Assembly (NCBI GenBank): GCA_021495925.1
Contig: JAKEKT010000158.1
Coordinates: 1-45,582 of the forward strand
Direction of reading: 5' to 3'
DNA length: 45,582 nucleotides
Source of the DNA: Diplodia intermedia
Lineage: Eukaryota > Ascomycota > Dothideomycetes > Botryosphaeriales > Botryosphaeriaceae
Part shown: positions 10,440 through 22,319 of the stretch, in pieces
Position numbering within the stretch: the stretch's first letter is position 1
Layout of the letters: each line of letters starts with the position of its first letter
Made by a program: the position numbers and the translations under genes
Notes under the pieces: generated by a model
The model's database searches: none
Told to the model about the DNA's origin: nothing
What the model saw: only the letters and a program-made list of their open reading frames with translations

Positions 10440-13400
10440 TGTGGTTGTGGTGGTGGTGGTGGTGATGATGGTGGTGGTCATACAATCTCTCATGCTGTGC
10501 CACCAAGCCCTGGTCAAACTCGAGATGAGCTCTCTGCTCAGCACCATGCTGAGCGCCGCCGCCGCCACTGCCGCCCCCGCCACCATGTTGACCATGTCCA
10601 CCATTCGAAATATAAAGCAGGCGAGAAACATTATGTGCATCGTTCCAATCACCCACCGTCGTCATCGTCGGCGTCGTCGTCTGCAGCTGGGCGCCGGCAG
10701 ACTGCGCGCGACCACGACCATGATGACCACGAATGCTGCGACTACGAGCGCGAGCGCGACCACGGGGGCGACCAACAGGCGACTGCTCCGGGTAAGGATG
10801 TTCTTGCGGTCGCTGGTAGGGATGGCGATAGGGGAACTGGTGGGCCGGCAGGTATTGTGGTTGATTGACATAATGATTATAGGGGACCAGGTAAGCCGGT
10901 GTCGCGACCATCGAAGAAGGGTAGTTGGAGTTGTTGGGTAAGGTTCCGACGCTACTGCGCTGCAGCTGTGAGTCCGGCGGGCGGTGGAAGGAGGATGGAT
11001 GGGGTGTGGTGCCTCCGATGCCGCGGCCATGTCCGGCCGGCCCCAGGGGATGGTTGCGAGAGGGGAAGGGGGCGACTGCTTCGATGTTGGAGCTTTGAAG
11101 GGAAGGGAAGGTCGTCGCGGCGGGCATGGTCCGGCTGACTTGGGACTGCTGATATGCCGTGTTGGCAGCGGGATGCCTGACCGCCTGTTGGTATGCAACC
11201 TGGGGCCGAGTAATGCCAGAGTCAACAGTGGTATTGTATGCGTTCTGCTGACGATGCTGATCATCGTTCCGTCCGGCAATCTGGCGGCGCTTAGGTCGAG
11301 GTAAAGAGCTCTCCGTGACGTTGGCACCACGACGGCCGCGCTTCTTTGCCTTTGGGACGTCGGGATCTACCATCTCAATGTCGTCATTATCTGGCAGCTC
11401 GCTGTTGTCCGGCAACTCGTTGAAACCTTCGGCAAAATATTGAGACAGGCGGGCAATGCCGCGTTTTTCCTGCGAACCATCATTGCGAGTGAAAGGTAGC
11501 GTGCGGCCGCCACCGCCATGGACACCGGATTGCATCCCAGAACCCAGCGGACTACCAACGTAAGTCGAACGTCCTGGTGCAGTCCTTTTCTTCTTGCGAG
11601 CAAGCAATGCTGGACTTATGGGAGTAGCTTGAGGCGGAAGTCCATGAACCTCGTATGTGGCACGACTTTCGGGGTATGGACTGGTGGGAGCGGGTGGAGG
11701 AGCAGAGCTTTTGAACCCAGGTTCCTTGTCCACAAGCTCTTCCATACTCACATCCCGGTCGGACATCTCACCTTCATCGTCCTCCTTCCACTGCCGCTCA
11801 TGTGGGAAGTTGCTTTGTGACTCGGAACCGGAATCGCTTCTTGACTCGGTCGAAGAACGGTCCAGTCTACTGAGCACTCGTTTAGGATATTCCTTCTGTC
11901 TGGTGTAGAAGTGCTTCGGGAGTGGGATAGAACTCAGGTACTTGTTGAAATCGCGCGTCTGCTGGCCGACGCCGTTGTCTTCGTCCTTGCATTTTTCCTT
12001 TCGCAGTTTCTTGGGAGCATCAGATCGTTTGAGATAGACGGGGGCAGGAAGTGATCTCCTTGGCCTGAGCCGATTAATGCGATCGCTGCGGTCGGCTAAG
12101 GAACGGTCAGTCACCGGGTTCTCTGCCTCCATGTCATCATCCTTACCGGTTTCGATTGCAGCTCTCATCTCCTCATCAGGAGGTACTTCAGGTTTCTCAG
12201 TAAAATCATCGTGATAATCTTCATCTTCTTCTTTAGGCATGTTGTGGAGATCGCTGGGTTCGTCAACGAACGCGGAATCGGTCAAGTAAGCACCTGGGTT
12301 GGCTCTTTCCCGTGAAGCAGTGTCGACCTTGGTAGGCGTCGCACTGTCCGTTCCCAGGATGGTGGCTACCCCATCTCCGATTACTGGGCGACTTCCTTGG
12401 AAATCCTCTGGAATGACCTGACGAGTGCCGGGCGAAGACTCTTGTTTGATCTGACGCGCATTTGCAATGCTGTCCAAATGGTTATCATTTAAGGAAGATT
12501 GTACAACAAGACGTTCCAAAGCGACTGAAAGGATAGGCGTTATCTTCGTTGTCTGCGGGCCAGACGTTGTATCGGGATCTGTTGCTGGAGTGCCATGAGG
12601 TGCACGGTTTCCCACAAGTCTTGGGTATTTCGAGGGGCGAGCCTCTTCCTCAGAATCATCAGAATCATGAATGGAGACGACTGGAATAGTAGACGGCCGC
12701 TGAGTGGTTGGCGCACGAGCAGAAGCGGCGACCGGAGCCTGGGCAGGTGCAGTAGTCGGCCCTTGGACAAGTCTCGCGGCTTCAACTTCCTTCATCACCT
12801 CTCTCGAGGGCATCATAGCAGCGAGATCTCTCTCCGCCTCGGCTACGGTGAGGCCTTTGGGTCCAGGAGCCCTCCCAGTCGGGCGGCGTTTGGGCCCTTG
12901 GATGAGGACAGCGCTTGCGGCAGAATTGGTTGGCGGGGTACGCAAACCGAACAGGTTGGACGTGCTTCTCGGGGACGGCGTGGCTACAGCGCGATTCGCA
13001 TCGGGAGGGGACGATTCTTCAAGCAGAAACGGAGAGCTTGCAGTGATTTCGGATTCAGATGCAGACTCTGCCGGGGCGCCGTCAGCAATTGAATCCTGAA
13101 CATCTCCACAGATGACGAAAGCGGCAAAAAAAACTTACGAGGACTGTCTAGCTCGTTGTAACTTGGGACGGGCGCGCGATTTCTCACGCTACGGCGGGGA
13201 ATCGATGGAGGAGTGCGTGGGGTGGATGCAGCTGCACGCTCCACGGCCTTGTTGCGCGCGGGGCGTGGAGGTGAATGGTTGAGTGCAATCGGCAAAGCGG
13301 CGGTCCCTCGAATGGGCGGTGCGCCGGGGCGCTGAACAGTAGCCGAAGATGGTGGACGAGGGGGAAATGTCGGGGTGCCGCGGCGGGCAGGTGAGCCGCG

Positions 13401-13733
13401 ATGACGAATGGGCGCGATGGGGTTGTGGGTGGGCGTGTTCTGCCGTGTCGACATCGAGGCACGTACGGGTGCCGACATGACGGGTCCCGTGCTGTTGACA
13501 CCCGGCGCTGTAGGAGGCGAGCCATGGTTCTCTCTGTCCAAGGCATCGAAGATGTCCCGCCGACCGTGAACACCCTCAACACCATTCCATTTCAGCGCGC
13601 TATAGCAGCGGGCGCAGAATTGTTCGCCGCATTCCTGGCACTTTTGTAGGGATGTGCGGTTACGCTGGTCGCATACACTGCACTTGGCCGTGTGGACGAA
13701 GACCGGTACGAACGGGCCGGTGCACGCGTTCAT
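10321..13733 (-). CDS. Large disordered protein with N-terminal Cys-rich zinc-binding motif
   Basis: Exon 1 is 13733-13139 and exon 2 is 13067-10321, for about 1113 aa. The 71-nt intron has a GTAAGT donor, a TGCTGAC branch site and a CGGCAG acceptor. A closer AG at 13095 would put the frame out, so the farther acceptor is chosen. Residues 18-43 contain C-x2-C-x10-C-x2-C-x4-C-x2-C, a probable two-zinc finger. The rest is Pro/Ser/Arg-rich, acidic and basic by turns, with several KKRGRRG- and PKRRQ-type nuclear localisation candidates, so a nuclear role is inferred. Near the C-terminus ten His are followed by about ten Gln, encoded by a CAC/CAG tract at 10408-10475. I do not recognise the family and assign no function. 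Confidence 0.8.
10408..10478. repeat. CTG/GTG trinucleotide tract inside coding sequence
   Basis: An uninterrupted run of about ten CTG units is followed by GTG/GTT/GAT units. Read on the minus strand it encodes poly-Gln preceded by poly-His in the disordered protein. Such tracts are usually length-polymorphic. Confidence 0.9.
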
Positions 13734-15525
13734 GGTGGAGAAGCGGAAAGACACACAGGGAATGTAGAGATATGGATACCGAGAGTGGAACGACGTTCAG
13801 ATCAGTCGGTGCAGAGGATGCGTCGGTGGAAAGAAGACGGAGAGTAGGAGAGGCGCGGCGAGCAGTCGGATATTATATAATGGTACTTCTCGGTGGTCAA
13901 CAGCAGACGCACCCCGGATGACTTGACAACCGCCGCGAACAAAGGATCATTCGACGCACAGCACCCAGCGCTGGCACCTCTTGACCAACTGGATCCCAGC
14001 TCTTTCCGAAAAGTGCAATCACGTCTGCCGATTATGAGCGAAGGTCAGAGCTTCCAATACCCGATTCGGGAGCCTTCCATCCACGCGGACTTTTGCTCCG
14101 CTTAGACTTGTATATCACTTGAGCTCAAAGGAAATACTTGCCTTCCTGGAAGATCTGACTGCGATCAGGTGCCCACCGCACCAAGCACAGGCCTGTCGGA
14201 CCATGACATGTGTTCCAATGGAGCCTTTCTCAGAGGGAGAGGGAGAGAAGAAAAACATCCTTCGCGACGCAGCGCAGGGGAAGATGGTAGCCGAAGGTAT
14301 AACAATTACCGAGATGAAAAACATAAGGCCGTCAACCGCTGATGTCACCTGTAGTATGCTTCATGGCTTGTGCGATGGCGTGGCACGGCATATTTCGCAA
14401 GCTGACTGGGTGTTTCTCGGCCTTCCAAAGGGAATATATGAAGAATGAAACACGATAGGTGAGAAAATAAGGGACCGTATATCTTGACGTCGAGATATGC
14501 TCGTTGTGGAAATTCTTCCACTTTTGTTGGGATGTGCTGAAAGTCCAAGGTCTTTGATGCGCAACGGGTGAGGCTGGTGGCTTGCCCATAGGGCCTGAAG
14601 AAGTGCTGCAAGAATGGGCAAGAAACGTGTCAAGCAGAGCAAGCAGCTTCCTGTTGTTTCCAGGCGGTCGCGTTGAATTGAAAGGGTGCAAGAATAAAAG
14701 TAAAGGTGAGAGCGCAGTGACGTTGGGATACGCCAGGAAGGAAGGTGCCTTGGCAAAAGTCGTTGCCGACCATGAGCGTCGTAGATACGGTGGATTTCGT
14801 TTCCAACGTCAGTCGCACACATGCCGGACTGCAGAGTGTGGGACGAGAATACTAAGCTCCGTAGTCGCGCCGCGAATTGCAACAGCAGCGACGATGCCTA
14901 TCGAGGATGGAGGGCCCCTCTCGCACTGCATGCCGTTTGTGGATGTTGTTGCTGAGTCATCCGCTTCCGTCGACTTGTGAGAGGCGCGCTGCTGGGCCTT
15001 GGGCTGGTTGCCGTTTCGGAATCTGGCTTCGATGACAGCCTCGAATGCTGCGCCCCAAGAGGTCGTCACCATGGACCGCACGGCACGGCGGGCAAGAGTA
15101 AGAAGAACAGGTGGCGCGACAGGCCTCGCAGGATTCGGCCACCATTCGTCCACCGGGAAGCGGCGCAATGGAACCAGCCGACTCTCGCCGCCTCTCGCAC
15201 TGTCCACGCCGCTTCGGGAGCGACGCTGCCGCCAACCGCCTCCGTTCAAACGCCAGCCAAACAGCTCTCTTACGTCGCCCGTGCACACTGCCTTCTGCGG
15301 CAAGCTTTGCGAGACCGCGCCTGTGACGCTGCACTGTGGCACCAGGCTCCAGCCTTACGTCGACACGGAGCGGCCACATATTCGCCCGCTTTCTTCCTGA
15401 AACCCCATATATAGCCCTGTGTTCCCGTCTTAGCCAACGGACTCCGACTCCGAGTCCGTCCATTCGCCTCCGCCCACAACCACCCTTATCTACTCCTCTG
15501 CTGCACTTTCTCCCCACCACCCGAA
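13734..15525. other. Long divergent intergenic region
   Basis: About 1.8 kb between the start of the large minus-strand gene and the P450 start. Several short frames occur on both strands, but none shows a recognisable domain, consistent introns or a convincing start. It is read as a bidirectional promoter region. It is not AT-rich and shows no RIP signature. Confidence 0.6.
15407..15413 (+). promoter_or_regulatory. TATA-like element of the P450 gene
   Basis: ATATATA lies 113-119 bp upstream of the P450 start codon, followed by a pyrimidine-rich leader (ctgcactttctccccaccacc) just before the ATG. This is a typical arrangement for an inducible fungal promoter. Confidence 0.5.
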
Positions 15526-17200
15526 ATGGCGCCAACATCGGCACTGGCGCTGGCCTCTGTCGCCGAGAGCGTGATATTGGCCCGCTACGCTCCAGCCTAC
15601 AGCATCACGACCTCCCCCTCTCTCAGAGTCCTGGCCTTGTTCTGGATACAGTTGCTGCTGTGGTATTCATGGTCTGCCGTCATCTATCCGCATTTCTTCA
15701 GTCCTCTGAGGCATTTGCCTCAACCGAAGGTATATCACCAGAGCACTAGTGTGTCCGCTAGTACTAATTCCTTGCAAGGGCGGCCACTGGTTGATGGGAC
15801 ATTTCAACAAGATCCGCAAAGAGAACACCGGCCAACCCGCCCGGGAGTGGTCGCAATCCGTCCCTAATGAAGGACTGATCTACTATCGCTTCGCTTTCAA
15901 CTCCGAGCGAGTGCTCGTGACATCGCCCAAGGGCCTTGCCGAGGTTCTCGTCCACAAGAACTACGAATTCGTCAAGCCTTCGACCATCCGCGATGGTATC
16001 GGTAGAATCCTCGGCATTGGCATCCTTCTTGCCGAAGGTGATGAGCACAGGAGACAGAGAAAGCTCCTTATGCCCGCCTTCCATTTCCGCCATGTCAAGG
16101 ACCTGTACCGTGTTTTCTGGGCCAAAGCTCAAGAAGCCGCTCAAGCCATGGCTGCTGAGGTTCAACAGCCTACGCCCTCTGGAGAGAAGCCGTCTTCTGT
16201 GGTGGAGATAGCCAACTGGGCTTCAAGAGCAACCCTGGACATTATCGGCATTGCGGGTATGGGCAAAGACTTCGGGGCCGTTGCGAATCCCAACAGCGAG
16301 CTTAATGCTACGTACAGGAGCATCTTCTCGCCAAATGCCGTGGCGCGCTTCCTGCAACTTCTCGGTCTCATCATCCCGTTCTCAGTTCTTCGGAGGCTCC
16401 CCATCAAAAGAAATCTCGAGGTTGATGAAGCTGCGCAGACGATCAAGAGGATATCTCGGGAGATCATTCAAAGCAAGCGACAGTATTTGGAAAAGAATGA
16501 GCGGACGGAAGTCGACATTGTCTCTGTCGCTCTCGAGTCCGGTGGTTTCAGTGATGAGGACCTCGTCAACCAAATGATGACTTTCCTTGCTGCTGGCCAC
16601 GAAACCACGGCGACGTCAATGACCTGGGCAGCCTACCTCCTCGCAAAGCATCCGGATGCACAGAGGCGCCTTCGTGAGGAGATCCGCGCAAACTTGCCGT
16701 CTCCTGACTCTGGAGCGCAGATCACGGCCACGGACATCGATCGCCTGCCGTATCTCAACGCGGTGTGCAACGAGATCCTTCGCTTCTACGCTCCCGTTCC
16801 AATGACACTCCGCAATGCGGATAGAGACACAACTATCCTTGGCCAATTCATCCCCAAGGGCACGACTATCGTACTGGCGCCGTGGGCAATCAACACGAGC
16901 AAAGAACTGTGGGGAGACGATGCCCTTGAATTCAACCCTGACCGGTGGATGGGAACCGGCCGTGCCAACACAGGAGGTGCAGACAGCAACTACAGCTTCC
17001 TGACTTTCCTGCATGGGCCGAGGAGCTGCATAGGCCAGGCTTTCGCAAAGGCTGAGTTTGCATGCCTGGTGGCAGTATGGATAGGCAAGTTTGAAATGGA
17101 GCTGCCAGACCCTGATGTGGAGCTGGAAATTCAGAGTGGCATCACTGCTAGGCCAAAGGGCGGGCTTTCCGTGAAGCTCACGATTGTTGATGGATGGTAG
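15526..17200 (+). CDS. Cytochrome P450 monooxygenase, microsomal E-class
   Basis: Exons 15526-15729 and 15779-17200, with a 49-nt phase-0 intron (GTATAT/GCAAG), give 541 aa, a normal fungal P450 length. Residues about 34-54 form a hydrophobic N-terminal membrane anchor, followed by the proline-rich LRHLPQPK hinge. The I-helix has AGHETT (residues 340-345) for oxygen activation. The K-helix ExxR is E400-R403 (NEILRFY), followed by FNPDRW. The heme-binding loop is FLHGPRSCIG, with Cys485 as the thiolate ligand. All key residues are present, so it should be active at the ER membrane with a cytochrome P450 reductase. The substrate cannot be read from sequence, and I do not assign a CYP family. 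Confidence 0.95.
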
Positions 17201-17672
17201 ATGCAAAGCGATGGTAAGGGCTGCTTTGTCAGAGCTTACAATGCTCACAAATCCTTGGCAGCAGGGTGTTTACTGGGTACGTGGTTAAGAAGAGTGGCGC
17301 CACCTGCAATTCATCATCTCAGCTTCACACAAGACTTGCACCTCGCAGATACCTGTGCCACGAAGAAATGCCTCAAGATTATTCCATGTTACCTACGACA
17401 ACTTCCTGGATTAACCTACGACGCGATGAGTGAGGTTCTACAGTCAAGGAGCGTATCCCACCACTTTCTCCGCCCTGTTACTCAGTCCCCGCATATCTAG
17501 ATTCCCGACGATTATCGGATTGGTGCGAGCGGCACCTATGGATTGCGACGCGCCCCGCAGGACTAATGGTGTGCCCCTCCTCGCCTGACGCATAGTGGGA
17601 AGGAACGCTTTATCAGCACCACATGCAGCAGCTTGAACCTGTGGTACCTACGTAACTACCCGGAACAATACC
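17201..17672. other. Intergenic region between P450 and OYE
   Basis: P450 3' flank and OYE promoter. Only short frames without domain content are present. The P450 and OYE genes face the same way. Confidence 0.6.
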
Positions 17673-17680
17673 TTTATAAA
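17673..17680 (+). promoter_or_regulatory. TATA box of the OYE gene
   Basis: TTTATAAA lies 80 bp upstream of the start codon at 17760. The start itself is in a strong context (gccgccaccATG). Confidence 0.55.
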
Positions 17681-17759
17681 GCCTGCCACTTTCCGTTGCA
17701 GTCAATTCCGACTTCCACATCCAAATTTACTCCACGTCCGCCTGATCGACGCCGCCACC

Positions 17760-19205
17760 ATGTCTTCGCACCACGCCATTACGGAGCCGATTTACTGCTA
17801 CCACGGCCTTCTCAACAAGGCAGCTCCGGGAGTACGTGCATGAACTACCCCGCGCCCACTCCCCGCATAAATCTCACCACCAAAGGCCCACAGAATAACT
17901 CACACATTCCCGTGCACAGGTCTCCTACTACACGCCACTGCAGTCCCCACCCGCCGGCACGGCACTCGCCGACGATGACAAGCCGATCCCGAAGCTCTTC
18001 AAGCCGCTCCAGATCCGGGGCCTCACGCTGCAGAACCGCATCATGCTGTCGCCCATGTGCCAGTACAGCGCGCCGGACGGGCACATGACGGACTGGCACT
18101 TTGCGCACCTGGGCGGCATCGTCAAGCGCGGGCCGGGCCTGTCCTTCTGCGAGGCGACGGCGGTGACGCCCGAGGGCCGCATCACGCCCGAGGACGTCGG
18201 CCTGTGGCAGGACAGCCAGATCGAGCCGATGCGGCGCATCGTCGAGTTCGTGCACTCGCAGGGCCAGCACATTGGCGTGCAGCTGGGGCATGCGGGCAGG
18301 AAGGCGAGCACGGTGGCGCCGTGGTTGAGCAGTGGTGATATCGCGACGGAGGAGGTGCGTTCAATCTTGACTCTTGAGTGTACCGCAGAAAATACGCTTT
18401 GGAACTGACTGGGAGGAAAATGTAGGTGCATGGCTGGCCCGACAACGTATTTGCGCCCTCGGCCATCGCCTACAACGACCGCCACGCCTCGCCCAAGGAG
18501 ATGACGAAGACCGACATCCAGAACCTGAAGGACGCCTTCGTCGCGGCCGTCAAGCGCGGCCTCGCCGCCGGCTTCGACGCCGTTGAGATCCACGGCGCGC
18601 ACGGCTACCTGCTGCACTCGTTCGCATCGCCCGTCAGCAACAAGCGCACCGACGAGTATGGTGGTTCCTTCGAGAATCGCATCAGACTCACGCTCGAGAT
18701 CGTCGACCTGGTCCGCGCCAACATCCCAGACACGATGCCGCTCTTCCTGCGCGTCAGCTCGACCGACTGGCTCGAGCAGGTCGACGAGTTCGGCCCAGAG
18801 AAGAGCTGGACCGTCGACGACACGGCCCGCCTGGCTGAGATTGTTGCCGACCGCGGCGTCGATTTGCTCGACGTCTCGTCGGGCGGTATTCATCCGAAGC
18901 AGAAGATCATTGGCGGCCCTGCGTACCAGAGCCCCGCTGCGAAGAAGATCAAGGCCAAAATCGGCGACAAGATGCTCATCGGCACCGTCGGCGCCATTCC
19001 TGATGCCCAGACAGCCAACAGCCTCCTCGAAGAAGGTGCTCTTGACCTAGCGATTGTGGGACGCGGCTTTCTGAAGGACCCCTTCTTGGTCTGGACGTGG
19101 GCGCAGGACTTGGGCGTTGAGGTCAACAATCCGAACCAAATTCGTTGGGGCTTTCACGGCAGAGGACGGCGTACGACGCGGCATCCGAAGGAGGGCGGTG
19201 CGTAG
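17760..19205 (+). CDS. NADH:flavin oxidoreductase / Old Yellow Enzyme, YqjM-like
   Basis: Three exons: 17760-17831, 17920-18354 and 18426-19205. The introns are 88 and 71 nt, both phase 0 with GT/AG ends. The product is 428 aa. It is an FMN-dependent ene-reductase (PF00724) that reduces activated C=C bonds with NAD(P)H. LSPMCQYSAPDGHMTDWH (from about residue 67) carries the Cys typical of the YqjM-type subgroup. GVQLGHAGRKAS follows, and EIHGAHGYLLHSFASP (His225, His228, Tyr230) provides substrate-binding residues. SNKRTDEYGGSFENR and GAIPDAQTANSLLEEGALDLAIVGRG complete the FMN-binding barrel. No targeting signal is obvious, so it is probably cytosolic. It lies 560 bp downstream of the P450 in the same orientation; shared function is possible but unproven. 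Confidence 0.95.
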
Positions 19206-19641
19206 TGACTGCCAAGGATATCACGGAATAGGGTTCAGATGGACGAGGCGGACTGGTCATCTGCTGCAGGCCGATGCAGGAAATAACCATCGTGCCTTCA
19301 CGGCACTAAAGCAGCAAAGTTAGTAACAAGCGACTAGCTTCACACATGCCTTGGATGAAATAACTACATCAGTGATGAGTGATTACTCGAACGTGGAAGG
19401 AAGCAACAAATAAGCAAAGAGTGGGCACCATCACCCGTATGATACAGTCAGATCTCGATCTCGGGTATTACCTTCCTTGATCGGCGCGGCTGCTTACCTC
19501 CATAGGGCTGACATCGGTTGCACGCAGATCAACTACAGTTTAGAACATTCGTTGATTACCGGTTAAATAAGGGAGGGTATATACACACGCATCTTCCTCT
19601 CCACATTCCACACTTCCACTCCCACCCACTCACTTGCCCAC
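19206..19641. other. Convergent intergenic region
   Basis: About 436 bp between the stops of the OYE (+) and the FMP52-like gene (-). It should hold both 3' ends. No gene or repeat seen. Confidence 0.6.
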
Positions 19642-20434
19642 TCATTTCTGCTCCTCAACACCCCACTCCGTCCTCCCCAACCTCACAATATCCTTCTGCG
19701 CCACCTCCCAAACCCCCTTCTCCCTCTTCCCCTCGGCACACTGCACGCCCGCCGCCACCGCCGCACGCGCAATCACCTCAGCATCCTGTGCCCAGAAATC
19801 CTTGAAGCCGTTGCCGACGCACCCGGCGAAACCCGCGACCTTCCTCAGGACGAACTCGGCGGGGCGGGCGTCGGCGCGCTCGCCGACGATCAGCCCGGGG
19901 CGCAGGATGACGGTGTGGTCGAAGCCCAGCGCGCGCACCGCCTCCTCCAGCTCGCCCTTCATCCTCGGGTACGCAAACGACGAGCCGGTGGCGGCGCCCG
20001 CCGTCGACACGAGCACGTACGTCGACACGCCGGCGGCCCGCGCCGCCCGCGCGAGCGCCAGGTTGAGGTCGTAGTCGACGAGCCGCTGCGCCGCCGCGCT
20101 GCCCGCCTGCGCCAGCGTCGTGCCCAGCGCGGAGATGTACAGCGAGGGCGCGGGCGTGGCGCTGGCGATGAGCGTCGGCCAGAGCGCCGCGGCGTCTTGG
20201 TCCGGCGACGGCTCGGCCGGGAGCGTGGAGAGTTTGTTGGAGGTGTGCGGGAGGGCGCGGCGGGTGAAGGCGGAGGTGTGGGCGATGGAGGGGTGGGAGA
20301 TGAGGGTGGTGAGGATGTTGGAGCCCTGTTGGGGGTTGGGTTAGTGGTGGTTGCGGTGGTGATGGGGAGAGGATCTGCGGAGGACGTACTACGAGGCCGG
20401 TGCTTCCGGCGAGCAAGGTGTTGATGTTGGACAT
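19642..20434 (-). CDS. FMP52: FMP52-like NAD(P)-binding protein (HTATIP2/TIP30-type SDR)
   Basis: Exon 1 is 20434-20390 and exon 2 is 20325-19642. The 64-nt phase-0 intron (GTACGT/AACAG) joins STGLV to GSNIL. The product is 242 aa. The N-terminus has the Rossmann motif AGSTGLVGSNIL for NAD(P) binding. Hallmarks of the fungal FMP52 family follow: YISALGTTLAQAG, RLVDYDLNLALARAAR, SSFAYPRMKGELEEAV with the Tyr-x3-Lys of atypical short-chain dehydrogenases, ILRPGLIVGERADARPAE and DFWAQDAEVIARAAV. Yeast Fmp52 is found on the mitochondrial outer membrane; the same location here is inference. The biochemical role is not established. It is divergent from the GT69 gene, 523 bp apart. Confidence 0.88.
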
Positions 20435-20957
20435 TGTGGCGGTGTCAGTGGTGGAGAGAGGCTGTCGATTGTTTGGTAGGGCGGTGATCAAGTGGAATGG
20501 TGTTTGGAGAGCTTGGGTTGGGTTTTCTGGCGGCTGCTGGAAGAGATAAATGTTCGCCGAGGTCCAGGCATCCCACCGGTGACGAAAGACTTTCAGCAGA
20601 TCGCGGACGAATTGTGGCGGAACGTCATTGCCGCTTTGGAAAAGCAATGGCGCAATTCCATCCGGTCAAAGGGTCCGCTCTGGCCCGGGTTTAGCGCGGA
20701 CTTTGGGGACAACGCATATCGCTGCCCCTCGATACAAAGTAATTCTCCTCGCAATTGCGTCCTGACTTCCTACGTGACGCTCAGGCTCGAACCGTCTCAC
20801 TTGCAGCGGCCTGGCTGAGCTGGTCCCTGCATGCGGGAGCTTAGGCCCAGAAGCTTGAACGCTGGCGGCCGCGTCAACGAGGACAACCACACGGCGATGA
20901 ATACGACATCCTAAACCACCGCGGCGATGGACTGCCTCGTCCCGTCACTACAACACA
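20435..20957. other. Divergent promoter region, FMP52-like / GT69
   Basis: About 523 bp shared by two divergent genes. No clear TATA box or repeated motif was recognised by eye. Confidence 0.5.
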
Positions 20958-22319
20958 ATGTTACCACGCCGCTACACGCGCATCTCACGCCTGCCACGCA
21001 CCCTGCTCTTCGACCTGCTCCCGGTCCTCCTGCTCTTCTACTCCCTAGTTGAAGTGCTCTCCGTGCGCCGCGCCCTCCAGGCCGTCGACCAAACCGCCGA
21101 ACACGAGGCCGAAACCTACGAGAAAGGGGAAAAAATATTCATATCGAGCATACACCTGCATGACGAGCAACTGCTCCGCGCACACTGGAACGACGCGCTG
21201 CTCTCGCTGGTCGAGGCGCTCGGTCCGTCCAACGTCTACGTGAGCATATACGAGAGCAACAGCCGCGACGACACCAAGGGGGCGCTGCGCGACCTCGACG
21301 CCGAGCTGGAACATGCCGGCGTCCGCACGACTTTCGTCCTGGACCCGTCGACCCGCGAGCAGGAACTCGAAGGCGACAAGAATGCCGAAGGCTGGATCAC
21401 AACGCCGGCGGGCGAGCAGGAGAAGCGGCGCATCCCTTACTTGGCGCGGCTGCGCAACCGCACGCTGAAGCCGCTCGAGGAGCTCGAGAGCAAAGGCGAG
21501 CGCTTCGACCGCGTGCTCTTCCTCAATGACGTCGTATTCAACGTACGTCAAAAAACGTCAAAAACAGACAAACGAACCCGTATCCCTTAAACTAACCCCC
21601 GCAATTCTCCCCCGCAGGCCCGCGACATCCTCGCCCTCCTCCGCACCAACGCCGGCCACTACGCCGCGGCGTGCGCGCTCGACTTCCGGCACGCGCCCGC
21701 CTTCTACGACACGTTCGCGACGCGCGACCTCGACGGGCACGCGCCGGTGTCGACGCGGTTCCCGTACTTCCGGGCCGCGTCGTCGCGGCACGCGCTGACG
21801 CACCGCGGCCACGACCACCACACGCGCAACGGCGACGACGCCGGCGTCATGGCCGACGGCGCCGTGCCCGTCGCCAGCTGCTGGAACGGCGCGCTGGCCA
21901 TGGACGCCGCGCCCTTCTACACCAAGCTGCGCCGCCTCGCCTTCCGCGCCCTGCCCGACGGCCTCGCCGCCGCCCACCTCGAGGCCAGCGAGTGCTGCCT
22001 CGTCCACGCCGACAACCCCTACTCGCCCGGCCGCGGCGTCTTCGTCAACCCCGGCGTCCGCGTCGGCTACACCGCCGAGGCGTACGCCGCCGTGAATCCC
22101 GGCGACGGCCGCCTGTGGCTGTCGGCTTGGGACATCTTCTACGGCATGTGGGAGAACCGCGCGCTGCGGTTGATGGCGTGGGGGCTGGACAGGGAGGAGG
22201 TGGTGGTCGCGACGCGCGTCGGGCTGTGGGAGAAGGATTTCAGGAGGACCGAACCTGGCGCGTTTTGCGCCGTCGACGAGATGCAGGTTCTGAGGAACGA
22301 TGGGTGGGCGCATGTCTGA
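20958..22319 (+). CDS. GT69-family alpha-mannosyltransferase (CAP59/CMT1-like)
   Basis: Exons 20958-21542 and 21618-22319. The 75-nt phase-0 intron (GTACGT/CGCAG) joins LNDVVFN to ARDILALL. The product is 428 aa. Residues about 15-38 form a single N-terminal hydrophobic anchor, giving a type II Golgi/ER protein. Features of the cryptococcal mannosyltransferase family (PF11735, GT69) are FISSIHLHDEQLLRAHWN, VYVSIYESNSRDDTKGAL, the acidic LFLNDVVFN motif for metal and nucleotide-sugar binding, ALDFRHAPAFYDTFATRD, VASCWNGALAMDAAPF, and ASECCLVHADNP. It presumably transfers mannose from GDP-mannose onto cell-wall or secreted glycans; the exact linkage is unknown. GC content is notably high, mainly from third-position C/G. 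Confidence 0.92.

Noticed and set aside
14119..14448. 109-codon plus-strand frame in the long intergenic region
   Set aside because: It starts only at a TTG, and no domain or intron structure is seen. It could be a relic but cannot be supported.
14332..14882. Overlapping minus-strand frames
   Set aside because: They have no recognisable domain, inconsistent composition, and mutually overlapping frames.
18057..19050. Arg/Ala-rich alternative frames within the OYE gene
   Set aside because: These are high-GC shadow frames; the OYE frame has all the family motifs.
5996..19205. Secondary-metabolite biosynthetic cluster (EthD, Zn2Cys6, P450, OYE)
   Set aside because: The gene types are suggestive, but no polyketide synthase, NRPS, terpene cyclase or transporter lies among them, and housekeeping-like genes intervene.
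19778..20647. 289-codon minus-strand frame over the FMP52-like gene
   Set aside because: Only its MSNINTLLAGSTGLV segment is real (exon 1). The rest is an out-of-frame Arg/Pro-rich translation of exon 2.
21558..22313. 251-codon minus-strand frame opposite GT69 exon 2
   Set aside because: It is the antisense shadow of a GC-rich exon and lacks domain content.
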